Position numbers and translations under genes: made by a program. The notes under the pieces are model-generated. The model did no database searches. It was not told where the DNA came from and worked only from the letters and a program-made list of their open reading frames with translations. A DNA stretch of 5,271 nt from Eudoraea sp. (GTDB lineage: Bacteria > Bacteroidota > Bacteroidia > Flavobacteriales > Flavobacteriaceae), in contig JABDRK010000128.1 in NCBI GenBank assembly GCA_013041785.1, forward strand, positions 1 to 5,271, written 5' to 3'. Below are positions 1-5,271 of the stretch, piece after piece; positions within the stretch are counted from its first letter, which is position 1; each line of letters opens with the position of its first letter.

Positions 1-1
1 A

Positions 2-583
2 CACGATTGGGGGGTAGACTTCGCCTCCTGGTGCAGTTACAAATACATGAACAGTGGTCCGGGTAATGCCTCCGGGGTATATATCCATGAACAGTATTTG
101 GGCCGGGATGACTTACCGAGATTCGAAGGCTGGTGGGGTACAAGCAAGGAAACACGATTTCTGATGAAATCAGAATTTGAACCCATTGAGACTGCAGATG
201 CATGGCAACTGAGTAACCCCCCGGTTCTTGCTCTTGCGCCTTATTTAGCCTCTCTTGAGATCTTTGAAGAGGTTGGGATGCAGGCTATTATAAGCAAACG
301 AGATGCCATAGTGGCTTACCTGGAATTTGTACTGCACGAGATCGATAAACAGGTGGAAAGCCGTTTTGAAATCATAACTCCGGATGCGAGGGGATGTCAG
401 TTGTCCGTCTTCCTGCACGGTGAAGGGCGTTCCTTGTTTGAATACCTTATGAAAGCCGGCGTAATTGTCGACTGGAGGGAGCCCAATGTAATACGACTGG
501 CTCCTGCACCTTTGTATTGTAGTTTTGAGGACATGTATCGGTTCGGACAGATTCTCAAGGCAGGCATAAAGGGAAACGGATAA
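2..583 (+). CDS. kynU: Kynureninase, C-terminal part (5' end outside window)
   Basis: This PLP enzyme of tryptophan catabolism cleaves L-kynurenine to anthranilate plus L-alanine, or 3-hydroxykynurenine to 3-hydroxyanthranilate, in the cytoplasm. The reading frame is open to the left edge, and 193 residues are visible out of a family norm of roughly 415-430, so more than half of the N-terminal side is missing. The first methionine at base 47 is internal, not the start. Upstream of it the frame reads HDWGVDFASWCSYKY, the PLP-lysine motif, with the Schiff-base lysine at bases 41-43. Further family signatures follow in order: NSGPG, GWWG, LSNPPV in the active site, and near the C terminus VDWREPNVIRLAPAPLY, whose arginine binds the substrate carboxylate in characterised kynureninases. 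It lies 9 bp upstream of a transporter gene and is probably cotranscribed with it. Identity is very secure; substrate preference is not readable here. Confidence 0.95.
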   Translation, partial: HDWGVDFASWCSYKYMNSGPGNASGVYIHEQYLGRDDLPRFEGWWGTSKETRFLMKSEFEPIETADAWQLSNPPVLALAPYLASLEIFEEVGMQAIISKRDAIVAYLEFVLHEIDKQVESRFEIITPDARGCQLSVFLHGEGRSLFEYLMKAGVIVDWREPNVIRLAPAPLYCSFEDMYRFGQILKAGIKGNG

Positions 584-592
584 TCGGTAGAT

Positions 593-1762
593 ATGAAATC
601 CCTCTGGCTAATTCTCTCCAACCCACGGTATTTTGCACCGGCCTGGGTTTTTGCCAGCCTCAATATTCTTTTCGGGACCTGGGCGATTTACATTCCTGAA
701 GTCAAAGAAGACCTGCAGATTGATAAAGCTACCCTGGGGATTGCCATTTTCTTCCTTTCTTTAGGCGTTTTTACGGTATTTCCGGTTGCCTCTCGGATTA
801 TAAACCGACTTGGAGTAGGTAAGGCTACCTGGATTGGGGTTTTGCTAATTTGCGCCACAGCCGTGCTACCTATGCTGGCTCCTAGTTTTATCACCTTAGC
901 CCTGGGGCTGTATCTCTTTGGAGCTACCAACGGGTTTACTGATATTTCCATGAATACCCTGGTCACCGAAATTGAAAAGGAAGACCGACAAAACTTTATG
1001 TCGGCCTCCCACGGGTTTTTCAGTTTGGGAGGGGTTTTGGCCGGATTGGGCAGTTTTATGATCCCGGTTTTTGATAACCGCGTACTTCATATGGCGATTG
1101 CCATTGCTTTGGTATTAGTTGTAAACCTTATGTTCCACAGGCAATACAGGCATATCCTGGCGGCTCCGATTGAAAAAGAGCCGTTTAGTTTTAGGAATTT
1201 CAAACCCTTACTTCTCCTTGGACTATTCTCCTTTGTGGTAATGGGTAGTGAAGGGGCTATTGTAGACTGGAGCGGTTTGTTTCTCAAAGAGGTGAGCCTG
1301 GCTCCGGAAGCCATCTGGGGAGCAGGATTTCTCGGATTCCAGGTGATGATGACCCTGGGTCGTTTTTTGGGAGATGCAATCAGTGCCCGGATAGGATCAG
1401 TAAAGATTGTTACTCTTGGGGCAGGATTGGCAATAATTGGCTACCTGCTAGTCCTTTCCACGCATATGTATCTGGCTATTTCAGGTTTTGCCCTTACCGG
1501 ACTTGGTTTTTCAGTAATTGTCCCGGAACTGTTCCGAATTGGAGGCAATGTTAAAGGTGTGGAATCGTCACAGGGGGTTGCCTTTATTGCCGGTACAGGT
1601 TATTCGGGCTTCCTCGTAGGACCGGTAATTTTAGGCTTTGTCGCTGAGCATATCAGCCTAAACTTCACCTTTATTACCTTACTGGCGTGCTCTATTCTGG
1701 TTTTTCTGGCCACATTTATCCTTAGGGCCCGCAACAAAAGAAAGCGTAGCTCTAGCGTCTGA
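593..1762 (+). CDS. MFS transporter, YbjJ-like group
   Basis: This is a complete 389-residue inner-membrane secondary transporter of the major facilitator superfamily. Hydrophobic segments spread along the whole length fit about 12 helices, with a polar central loop around residues 181-204 (HRQYRH...EKEPFSFRN) separating the two halves. A degenerate motif A follows helix 2 (SRIINRLGVGK, residues 67-77), and its counterpart in the second half is better preserved (GRFLGDAISARIG, residues 256-268). MSASHGFFSLGG (136-147) and EGAIVDWSGLFL (220-231) resemble conserved stretches of the E. coli YbjJ-like group as I remember it. The C-terminal tail is basic (RARNKRKR). The ATG at 593 lies 9 bp after the kynU stop and has no Shine-Dalgarno sequence, as usual in Bacteroidota. 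The context suggests export or import of a kynurenine-pathway metabolite, but this rests on position only; YbjJ-like substrates are poorly known. Its 3' end overlaps the opposing lipoprotein gene by 11 bp. Confidence 0.9.
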   Translation: MKSLWLILSNPRYFAPAWVFASLNILFGTWAIYIPEVKEDLQIDKATLGIAIFFLSLGVFTVFPVASRIINRLGVGKATWIGVLLICATAVLPMLAPSFITLALGLYLFGATNGFTDISMNTLVTEIEKEDRQNFMSASHGFFSLGGVLAGLGSFMIPVFDNRVLHMAIAIALVLVVNLMFHRQYRHILAAPIEKEPFSFRNFKPLLLLGLFSFVVMGSEGAIVDWSGLFLKEVSLAPEAIWGAGFLGFQVMMTLGRFLGDAISARIGSVKIVTLGAGLAIIGYLLVLSTHMYLAISGFALTGLGFSVIVPELFRIGGNVKGVESSQGVAFIAGTGYSGFLVGPVILGFVAEHISLNFTFITLLACSILVFLATFILRARNKRKRSSSV

Positions 1763-2432
1763 CAGCTTCAATACCGGTAAAGGAAATTTGAAAGTTACCT
1801 GATGCCCCTTTATGTACGGTGGCAATTTTCAGGCCTTCAAAATCCTGGTATGCTTCCCAGGTTGTTATTACGTTAGGATCTGCCTGATTTCCTTTCCTGA
1901 ACGCCCATTCCTGAATGAGGTAGTCATCACCAAAGTAAAAATCGTAGGCGTCCCCCGGAGTATAGCCTCCTTCGGAGCCGTAGACAATGGTTAGTTTTTG
2001 CATAGCTTGCTTGCTTATCGGGGCCTCTGCCACCGAGTCCAGCTGATAGGTGAAACTGTCCTGGTCCCATATAAGGTTAAATGGGGCGAGCATCCAATAT
2101 TTGTCATTGATAAAGGCCGCATCAACCCCGGCTGAGGTACTGTCAACAGTTGCCCGATTATAGGTTGCGGTATCACCATATGAAATACCGGTAACTTCAT
2201 TAGCGGCTACATTCCAATGCCATTTCCGCTCAGAATGTATAGTATCCCGGTCTACATTGAAGGTGAACTTTAGGGAACTGATCCCATTCCAATTATCATA
2301 ACCACTTGCCTGAGCGATTTTTTCCAATACTGATTTTTCCACCTCGCTTTCAACAGCAGCAGTCTTTTTATCTGTTTTACAACTAATAAAAACAAGGAAA
2401 GCAAGGAGGGAAGTAAGCCTTATCCGATTCAT
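1752..2432 (-). CDS. Putative lipoprotein of unknown function
   Basis: This 226-residue protein is predicted to be lipid-anchored. The N terminus MNRIRLTSLLAFLVFISC has two arginines, a hydrophobic core and a lipobox-like FISC, so Cys18 is the likely lipidated residue. The residues after it (KTDKK) are mostly basic and do not match the acidic surface-export signal described for Bacteroidota lipoproteins, so a periplasm-facing location is a little more likely. The mature part starts with a short charged stretch (EVEKSVLEKIAQASG). It continues as a polar, aromatic-rich, probably beta-rich domain with repeated elements such as KWHWNV, KYWMLAPFNLIWD, YDFYFGDDYLIQEW and ITTWEAYQDFEGLKI. That pattern loosely recalls LolA/LolB-like folds, but I do not recognise the family with certainty. 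The ATG at 2432 is preferred over an in-frame TTG six bases upstream, because it gives a normal signal peptide and the TTG is a rare start. A TAnnTTTG promoter lies just upstream. Confidence 0.85.
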   Translation of the reverse strand: MNRIRLTSLLAFLVFISCKTDKKTAAVESEVEKSVLEKIAQASGYDNWNGISSLKFTFNVDRDTIHSERKWHWNVAANEVTGISYGDTATYNRATVDSTSAGVDAAFINDKYWMLAPFNLIWDQDSFTYQLDSVAEAPISKQAMQKLTIVYGSEGGYTPGDAYDFYFGDDYLIQEWAFRKGNQADPNVITTWEAYQDFEGLKIATVHKGASGNFQISFTGIEAVRR

Positions 2433-2445
2433 TTTCAATTTTTTT

Positions 2446-2453
2446 CAAAGATA
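2446..2453 (-). promoter_or_regulatory. Bacteroidota -7 promoter element for the lipoprotein gene
   Basis: Read on the minus strand the bases are TATCTTTG, an exact match to the TAnnTTTG -7 element used by the Bacteroidota primary sigma factor. No clean TTG -33 element is seen at the right distance; the nearest candidate is a TTTC-like stretch about 20 bases upstream. Transcription would begin only about 5-10 bases before the ATG at 2432, leaving an almost leaderless mRNA. Confidence 0.6.
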
Positions 2454-2496
2454 CAAGGAAATTCCGTTCGAAAGTGTGTTTAAACGGAGCTGAATA

Positions 2497-2530
2497 TTGA
2501 CTACAAATCTGGATAAAATCACTACTTTTG
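2497..2530 (+). promoter_or_regulatory. Bacteroidota-type promoter for clpP
   Basis: TACTTTTG at 2523-2530 is an exact TAnnTTTG -7 element. A TTG at 2497-2499 can serve as the -33 element with a 23-base spacer, at the long end of the range reported for flavobacterial promoters. The expected start site lies around 2535-2538, giving a leader of roughly 15 bases before the ATG at 2551. The leader is A/T-rich with no Shine-Dalgarno sequence. Confidence 0.65.
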
Positions 2531-2550
2531 AAACTAAATTTTAACACCGA

Positions 2551-3099
2551 ATGAAATCAAAAAAAGGGAAAGTACAAGAACGTATTGACGAGAAGTTATT
2601 GTCTGAGCGCAAAGTGTTTTTGTGGGGAATGGTAGATGATGATTCTGCAAAACATGTTATTGATCGCCTGCTCTATCTCGACATGCAGAATAATGAGGAG
2701 ATTCAGCTCTATATCAACAGTCCCGGGGGTTATGTAACTTCTGGATTTGCGATTTATGACACCCTTAAATCTTTAAAAAGCCCTGTTTCCACCATATGTA
2801 CTGGTTTGGCAGCCTCCATGGGTTCCATCTTATTGTCCGTCGGGGAAAAAGGAAGAAGGTTTATTCAGCCTCATGCCCGTGTCATGATCCATCAACCCAG
2901 TGGCGGGGCAAGGGGACAGGCGTCAAATATAGAAATCCAGGCCAGAGAAATTATAAAAACCAAGGAGCTCGGTGCACAAATCCTTGCTGAAAACTGCGGT
3001 CAGACCTTTGAAAAAATCATGAAGGATTTTAACCGTGATTACTGGATGGGGGCTGAAGAATCTGTTGAGTACGGAATCGTAGACGGTATTCTCGAATAA
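2551..3099 (+). CDS. clpP: ATP-dependent Clp protease proteolytic subunit (ClpP paralog)
   Basis: This is the serine peptidase that assembles into a barrel and degrades proteins unfolded and fed in by an AAA+ partner such as ClpX or ClpA/C. At 182 residues it is shorter than most ClpP (about 193-225) and has no N-terminal propeptide. The whole catalytic triad is visible: Ser89 in GLAASMGS, His114 in MIHQPSGG, and Asp163 in NRDYWM. The oxyanion/strand motif INSPGG is at 55-60, and the handle helix region GQASNIEIQAREI at 122-134. The N-terminal axial-loop region reads KVQERIDEKLLSERKVFLWG and lacks the usual tyrosine-containing segment (compare YDIYSRLL in typical ClpP). The gene is single, with its own promoter and a strong terminator, and no clpX or tig is adjacent. 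It may therefore be an accessory second ClpP rather than the tig-clpP-clpX copy. It ends with in-frame tandem stops TAA TAG. Catalytic competence is likely; the paralog assignment is inference. Confidence 0.95.
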   Translation: MKSKKGKVQERIDEKLLSERKVFLWGMVDDDSAKHVIDRLLYLDMQNNEEIQLYINSPGGYVTSGFAIYDTLKSLKSPVSTICTGLAASMGSILLSVGEKGRRFIQPHARVMIHQPSGGARGQASNIEIQAREIIKTKELGAQILAENCGQTFEKIMKDFNRDYWMGAEESVEYGIVDGILE

Positions 3100-3120
3100 T
3101 AGAAAAAACACCATTAAAAT

Positions 3121-3154
3121 AAAAAGTCCTTTACCAGCAGTAAAGGACTTTTTT
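3121..3154 (+). terminator. Rho-independent terminator after clpP, probably bidirectional
   Basis: A perfect 14-bp stem pairs 3121-3134 (AAAAAGTCCTTTAC) with 3140-3153 around a 5-base loop, CAGCA. The right arm runs into six Ts (3149-3154). It begins 21 bases after the clpP stop. The left arm starts with five As, so the reverse strand also has a T run, and the hairpin could stop the converging photolyase-cluster transcript, whose last gene ends about 90 bp away. Confidence 0.9.
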
Positions 3155-3196
3155 GATATATGTAGACGCCGAAGCGGATGATTCTTTACTATATAT

Positions 3197-3232
3197 ACGC
3201 CTGATTGGGTACGTTGGATGAGTATTAGGCGT
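3197..3232. repeat. Imperfect inverted repeat in the clpP/photolyase convergent gap
   Basis: ACGCCTGAT (3197-3205) and ATTAGGCGT (3224-3232) can pair over 9 bp with one G-T wobble, around an 18-base loop. No long T run follows on either strand, so it is a weak terminator candidate. Position alone, just past the 3' end of the photolyase cluster, suggests an RNA 3'-end structure. Confidence 0.35.
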
Positions 3233-3252
3233 TAAATTTTATTTAAAATTTA
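3233..3252. repeat. A/T-only inverted repeat at the stop of the FeS photolyase gene
   Basis: TAAATTTTA (3233-3241) and TAAAATTTA (3244-3252) are perfect reverse complements separated by two bases. The element covers the TAA stop at 3245-3243 on the minus strand. Being entirely A/T it is thermodynamically weak and could be compositional coincidence. Confidence 0.4.
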
Positions 3253-4781
3253 TCGGGATCCAGCAAAATTTCCTGAGCACGTGCCTTAAGTGCAGCTAAT
3301 TCTTCTGGAGATTTTTTCCTCAAGAGGTTGAGCATCATAGCCATCCGGTGGTTGTTCTGGAAATATTCCTGTTTCTCATCGAGGAAGTTCCAATACAGCG
3401 CGTTGAATGGACAGGCCTTGTCACCTGTTTTCTGACGGTGGTCGTAATGGCAGCCCGTACAGTAATCACTCATTTTATGGATATAATTTGCACTGCTGAT
3501 ATAGGGTTTGGTAGCCACAACACCTCCGTCTGCAAATTGACTCATCCCACGGGTGTTAGGCATTTCGACCCACTCAATGGCGTCAATATACACCCCCAGG
3601 TACCAGGCGTCCACCGCCGCAGGATCTACCTGTAGTAAAAGCGCAAAATTCCCAATGATCATGAGTCTCTGGATGTGATGGGCATAGGCATCCTCCAGAC
3701 TCTGTCCGATGGATGATTTAAGACAGTTCATCCGGGTATTACCGGTCCAGAAGAAATCCGGGAGTTTGTTGTGGTTATCGAGTGCATTTTTTTCGCTGTA
3801 GTCCGGCATTTCCATCCAGTAAATACCCCGCATATATTCCCTCCAACCCAGAATCTGCCGGATAAAGCCTTCCGCCTGCGAAATTGAAACCGCTTCGGGT
3901 TTTTGGTAATAGGTGTCCAGAACCGATACAATGACTTCTTTTGGGGAAAGCATTTTGCTGTTCAGGGCAAAGGACAGCCGGGAGTGAAACAAGAATTTTT
4001 CCTCAGTATGCATGGCGTCCTGAAAATCCCCAAAATGAGGGAGCAACCTTGTACAGAAATAGGTCAGCAGACTTTGGCTTTCCTGCCGACTACACGGCCA
4101 GTTGAAATTGCCCGGATCAATATTTCCGAAGGTGCTGACATCAGCTCGGTTTAACGCCTCCAGTACCTGACTGACCTTATGATGGAATTTTTTTTCAGGA
4201 GGTATGGGAGGATCGCCTTTCCACTTCTTGCGATTGCTTTTGTCGTAGTTCCATTGCCCGCCTTCTGGCTGGTTCCCGACCATTAATATCTGGTGTTTTT
4301 TCCGCATCATACGGTAAAAACTTTCCATTACCAGTTGCTTTTTTCCAGTGAAGAAACGTTTTAGTTCGTCCCGTTCTGTGTAAAAGTGTTCCGTATCGAA
4401 ACATTCAGCCGCTAAGGCTAAATTATTGGCTATATCGCCCAACTGTTTATCCAGGCGGTATTCATCGGGCATAAGGTATTCAAACTTATCCGCCTGGTAT
4501 TCCTTTATGCTTTGTTTGATAAGTGACTCCAGGGAATGTGGATTATTTGGGTCATCAATTTGATAATACCGGACCTGGTGCCCTTTTGACCTCAGCTGCT
4601 CGGCAAAATTCCTCATGGAGAGAAAGAAAGCAACTACTTTCTGTATATGGTGTTTTACATAATCCGTTTCCTGTCGCATTTCTGCCATGAGGTAGATTCG
4701 GTTTGGATCCACTGACTGAAACCAGCTGTGGTCTGCATTTAACTGGTCCCCAAGTATTAATCTCAACGTTTTCTTTGCCAT
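3243..4781 (-). CDS. Iron-sulfur bacterial cryptochrome / (6-4) photolyase (PhrB/CryB type)
   Basis: This complete 512-residue flavoprotein belongs to the deoxyribodipyrimidine photolyase-related family. Its best-known members are Agrobacterium PhrB, which repairs (6-4) photoproducts, and Rhodobacter CryB, a photoreceptor. The N-terminal alpha/beta antenna domain opens with LRLILGDQLN (6-15), typical of the family. The helical FAD domain occupies about residues 225-470. Four cysteines fit the [4Fe-4S] ligands: Cys353, Cys441, Cys444 and Cys457, with spacings of 88, 3 and 13. These equal the PhrB ligand spacings as I recall them (350, 438, 441, 454), a constant offset of 3. With the same offset, His368-His369 match the PhrB HH pair in the repair site, and Trp345, Trp393 and Tyr394 match its electron-transfer aromatics. 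Length is close to PhrB (507). The ATG at 4781 lies 12 bp after the DASH gene stop, so the two are probably cotranscribed. The PhrB residues favour repair over pure signalling, but this is inference. Confidence 0.93.
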   Translation of the reverse strand: MAKKTLRLILGDQLNADHSWFQSVDPNRIYLMAEMRQETDYVKHHIQKVVAFFLSMRNFAEQLRSKGHQVRYYQIDDPNNPHSLESLIKQSIKEYQADKFEYLMPDEYRLDKQLGDIANNLALAAECFDTEHFYTERDELKRFFTGKKQLVMESFYRMMRKKHQILMVGNQPEGGQWNYDKSNRKKWKGDPPIPPEKKFHHKVSQVLEALNRADVSTFGNIDPGNFNWPCSRQESQSLLTYFCTRLLPHFGDFQDAMHTEEKFLFHSRLSFALNSKMLSPKEVIVSVLDTYYQKPEAVSISQAEGFIRQILGWREYMRGIYWMEMPDYSEKNALDNHNKLPDFFWTGNTRMNCLKSSIGQSLEDAYAHHIQRLMIIGNFALLLQVDPAAVDAWYLGVYIDAIEWVEMPNTRGMSQFADGGVVATKPYISSANYIHKMSDYCTGCHYDHRQKTGDKACPFNALYWNFLDEKQEYFQNNHRMAMMLNLLRKKSPEELAALKARAQEILLDPDKF

Positions 4782-4783
4782 AT

Positions 4784-4799
4784 TTCTAATGCATTAGAA
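4784..4799. repeat. Perfect 16-bp palindrome at the DASH/FeS photolyase junction
   Basis: TTCTAATGCATTAGAA is a perfect two-fold palindrome with no spacer. It contains the last codon and stop of the DASH gene and almost the whole gap to the next gene. On the minus strand the stop overlaps an ATG (TAATG), giving a two-codon reading frame (ATG CAT TAG) that ends four bases before the downstream ATG at 4781. It could be a protein-binding site, a small RNA hairpin affecting coupled translation, or chance. Confidence 0.5.
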
Positions 4800-5271
4800 C
4801 AGGGTTTCCTGTAGCCATAAGCGACGATATTTTCCTGCAGGATCGTAGCGTTCTGCTTGTAAGCCAATATTGAATTTACGGTCTCTGGGATCATTTCCAA
4901 CCCCGCTATTGTACATCCAATTACCCCAATTGCTGTGTACATCGTAATCGATTAACATGGATTCAAAATAGGCCGCCCCAATACGCCAATCCTGCTCCAG
5001 TTCTTTAGCCCAATAACTTGCAACATTTTGCCTGCCCCTGTTGCTCATCCATCCTGTGGCCGCCAGCTCCTTCATATTTGCATTTACAAAAGGTTCTGCC
5101 GTAGTTCCCTGTATCCATGTATCCAGCGCCTTTTTGGAACGGCCCCATATGTAGTTATTGTCCCTGATCCCTTTTTTATAAAAAATAAGGTTGCCAAATT
5201 TAAGGGACACATATTTGAAGTAATCGCGCCAGATCAGCATTTCCATTTTCAGGAGGTGAAAACCAGGCCGT
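4794..5271 (-). CDS. DASH-type cryptochrome / photolyase, C-terminal part (5' end outside window)
   Basis: This is a FAD protein of the cryptochrome DASH subfamily, which uses blue/UV-A light to reverse cyclobutane pyrimidine dimers, mainly in single-stranded DNA. The frame is open to the right edge and shows 158 residues of a family norm of roughly 430-500, comprising part of the helical FAD domain. Signatures in order are LIWRDYFKYVSLKFGN, ANMKELAATGWMSNRGRQNV (the DASH hallmark SNRGRQNVAS begins here), DWRIGAAYFESMLIDYDV, then SNWGNWMYNSGVGNDPRD and the terminal YDPAGKYRRLWL. The tryptophans in DWRIG and GNW sit where the electron-transfer chain of this superfamily is found. The methionine at 5246 is internal to the family alignment, not the start. 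The eight residues before it (RPGFHLLK) fit the family poorly. It lies upstream of the FeS photolyase gene, separated by 12 bp, in a probable light-repair operon. Confidence 0.93.
   Translation of the reverse strand, partial: RPGFHLLKMEMLIWRDYFKYVSLKFGNLIFYKKGIRDNNYIWGRSKKALDTWIQGTTAEPFVNANMKELAATGWMSNRGRQNVASYWAKELEQDWRIGAAYFESMLIDYDVHSNWGNWMYNSGVGNDPRDRKFNIGLQAERYDPAGKYRRLWLQETLF

Noticed and set aside
47..583. A short independent 178-residue protein starting at the ATG at 47
   Set aside because: The frame continues upstream through the conserved PLP-lysine motif, so this is the tail of a full kynureninase cut by the window edge.
397..663. Minus-strand open frame across the kynU/transporter junction
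   Set aside because: It lies opposite two well-supported genes, has no recognisable domain and no promoter; it is a shadow frame.
1087..1314. Minus-strand open frame inside the transporter gene
   Set aside because: It is fully antisense to a conserved membrane protein and its translation shows no family features.
2433..2438. Upstream TTG start for the lipoprotein, adding two residues
   Set aside because: The ATG at 2432 is in frame, far commoner as a start, and gives a normal signal peptide directly.
2796..2990. Second plus-strand frame inside clpP
   Set aside because: It is a +1 shadow of a strongly conserved ClpP core, with low-complexity content and no homology I can recognise.
3903..4154. 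Plus-strand frame opposite the FeS photolyase gene
   Set aside because: It is antisense to a conserved domain with no independent signals; nearby plus-strand frames at 3348-3635 were rejected for the same reason.
1..5271. CRISPR arrays, insertion sequences, tRNA or rRNA genes
   Set aside because: I saw no regularly spaced repeats, transposase motifs, terminal inverted repeats with target duplications, or tRNA/rRNA signatures.

Overview
The window looks like chromosomal DNA from a marine-type member of the Bacteroidota, most likely family Flavobacteriaceae. The evidence is moderate-to-low GC, two divergent promoters with the Bacteroidota -7 signature TAnnTTTG, no Shine-Dalgarno sequences before the starts, a Bacteroidota-style lipoprotein, and protein sequences typical of that group. 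The genus cannot be fixed from sequence reading alone.

Layout. (1) Bases 1-1762, plus strand: the C-terminal 193 residues of kynureninase (kynU), cut by the left edge, then after 9 bp a complete 12-helix-type major facilitator transporter of the YbjJ-like group. They are probably one transcription unit. (2) Bases 1752-2432, minus strand: a small lipoprotein of unknown function whose 3' end overlaps the transporter's 3' end by 11 bp. (3) Bases 2433-2550: a compact divergent promoter region with one TAnnTTTG promoter facing each way. (4) Bases 2551-3099, plus strand: a complete ClpP peptidase with an intact Ser-His-Asp triad. It stands alone, with no clpX or tig beside it, and is closed by a strong hairpin terminator at 3121-3154. 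(5) Bases 3243-5271, minus strand: a light-dependent DNA repair cluster. A DASH-type cryptochrome/photolyase (cut by the right edge) is followed 12 bp later by an iron-sulfur bacterial cryptochrome/photolyase of the PhrB/CryB type, with all four cluster cysteines in the exact PhrB spacing.

How the genes work together. KynU releases alanine and an anthranilate product from kynurenines, and the adjacent transporter may move a related metabolite (inferred from position only). The two flavoproteins form a UV/blue-light response pair: DASH proteins act on cyclobutane dimers, mainly in single-stranded DNA, and PhrB-type proteins act on (6-4) photoproducts. ClpP is a general protein-turnover peptidase needing an ATPase partner encoded elsewhere. 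No mobile elements, RNA genes or CRISPR arrays were seen. I found no convincing wholly new system. The items most worth a second look are the solitary ClpP with an unusual N terminus, the palindrome joining the two photolyase-family genes, and an odd sequence at the right edge of the DASH gene.
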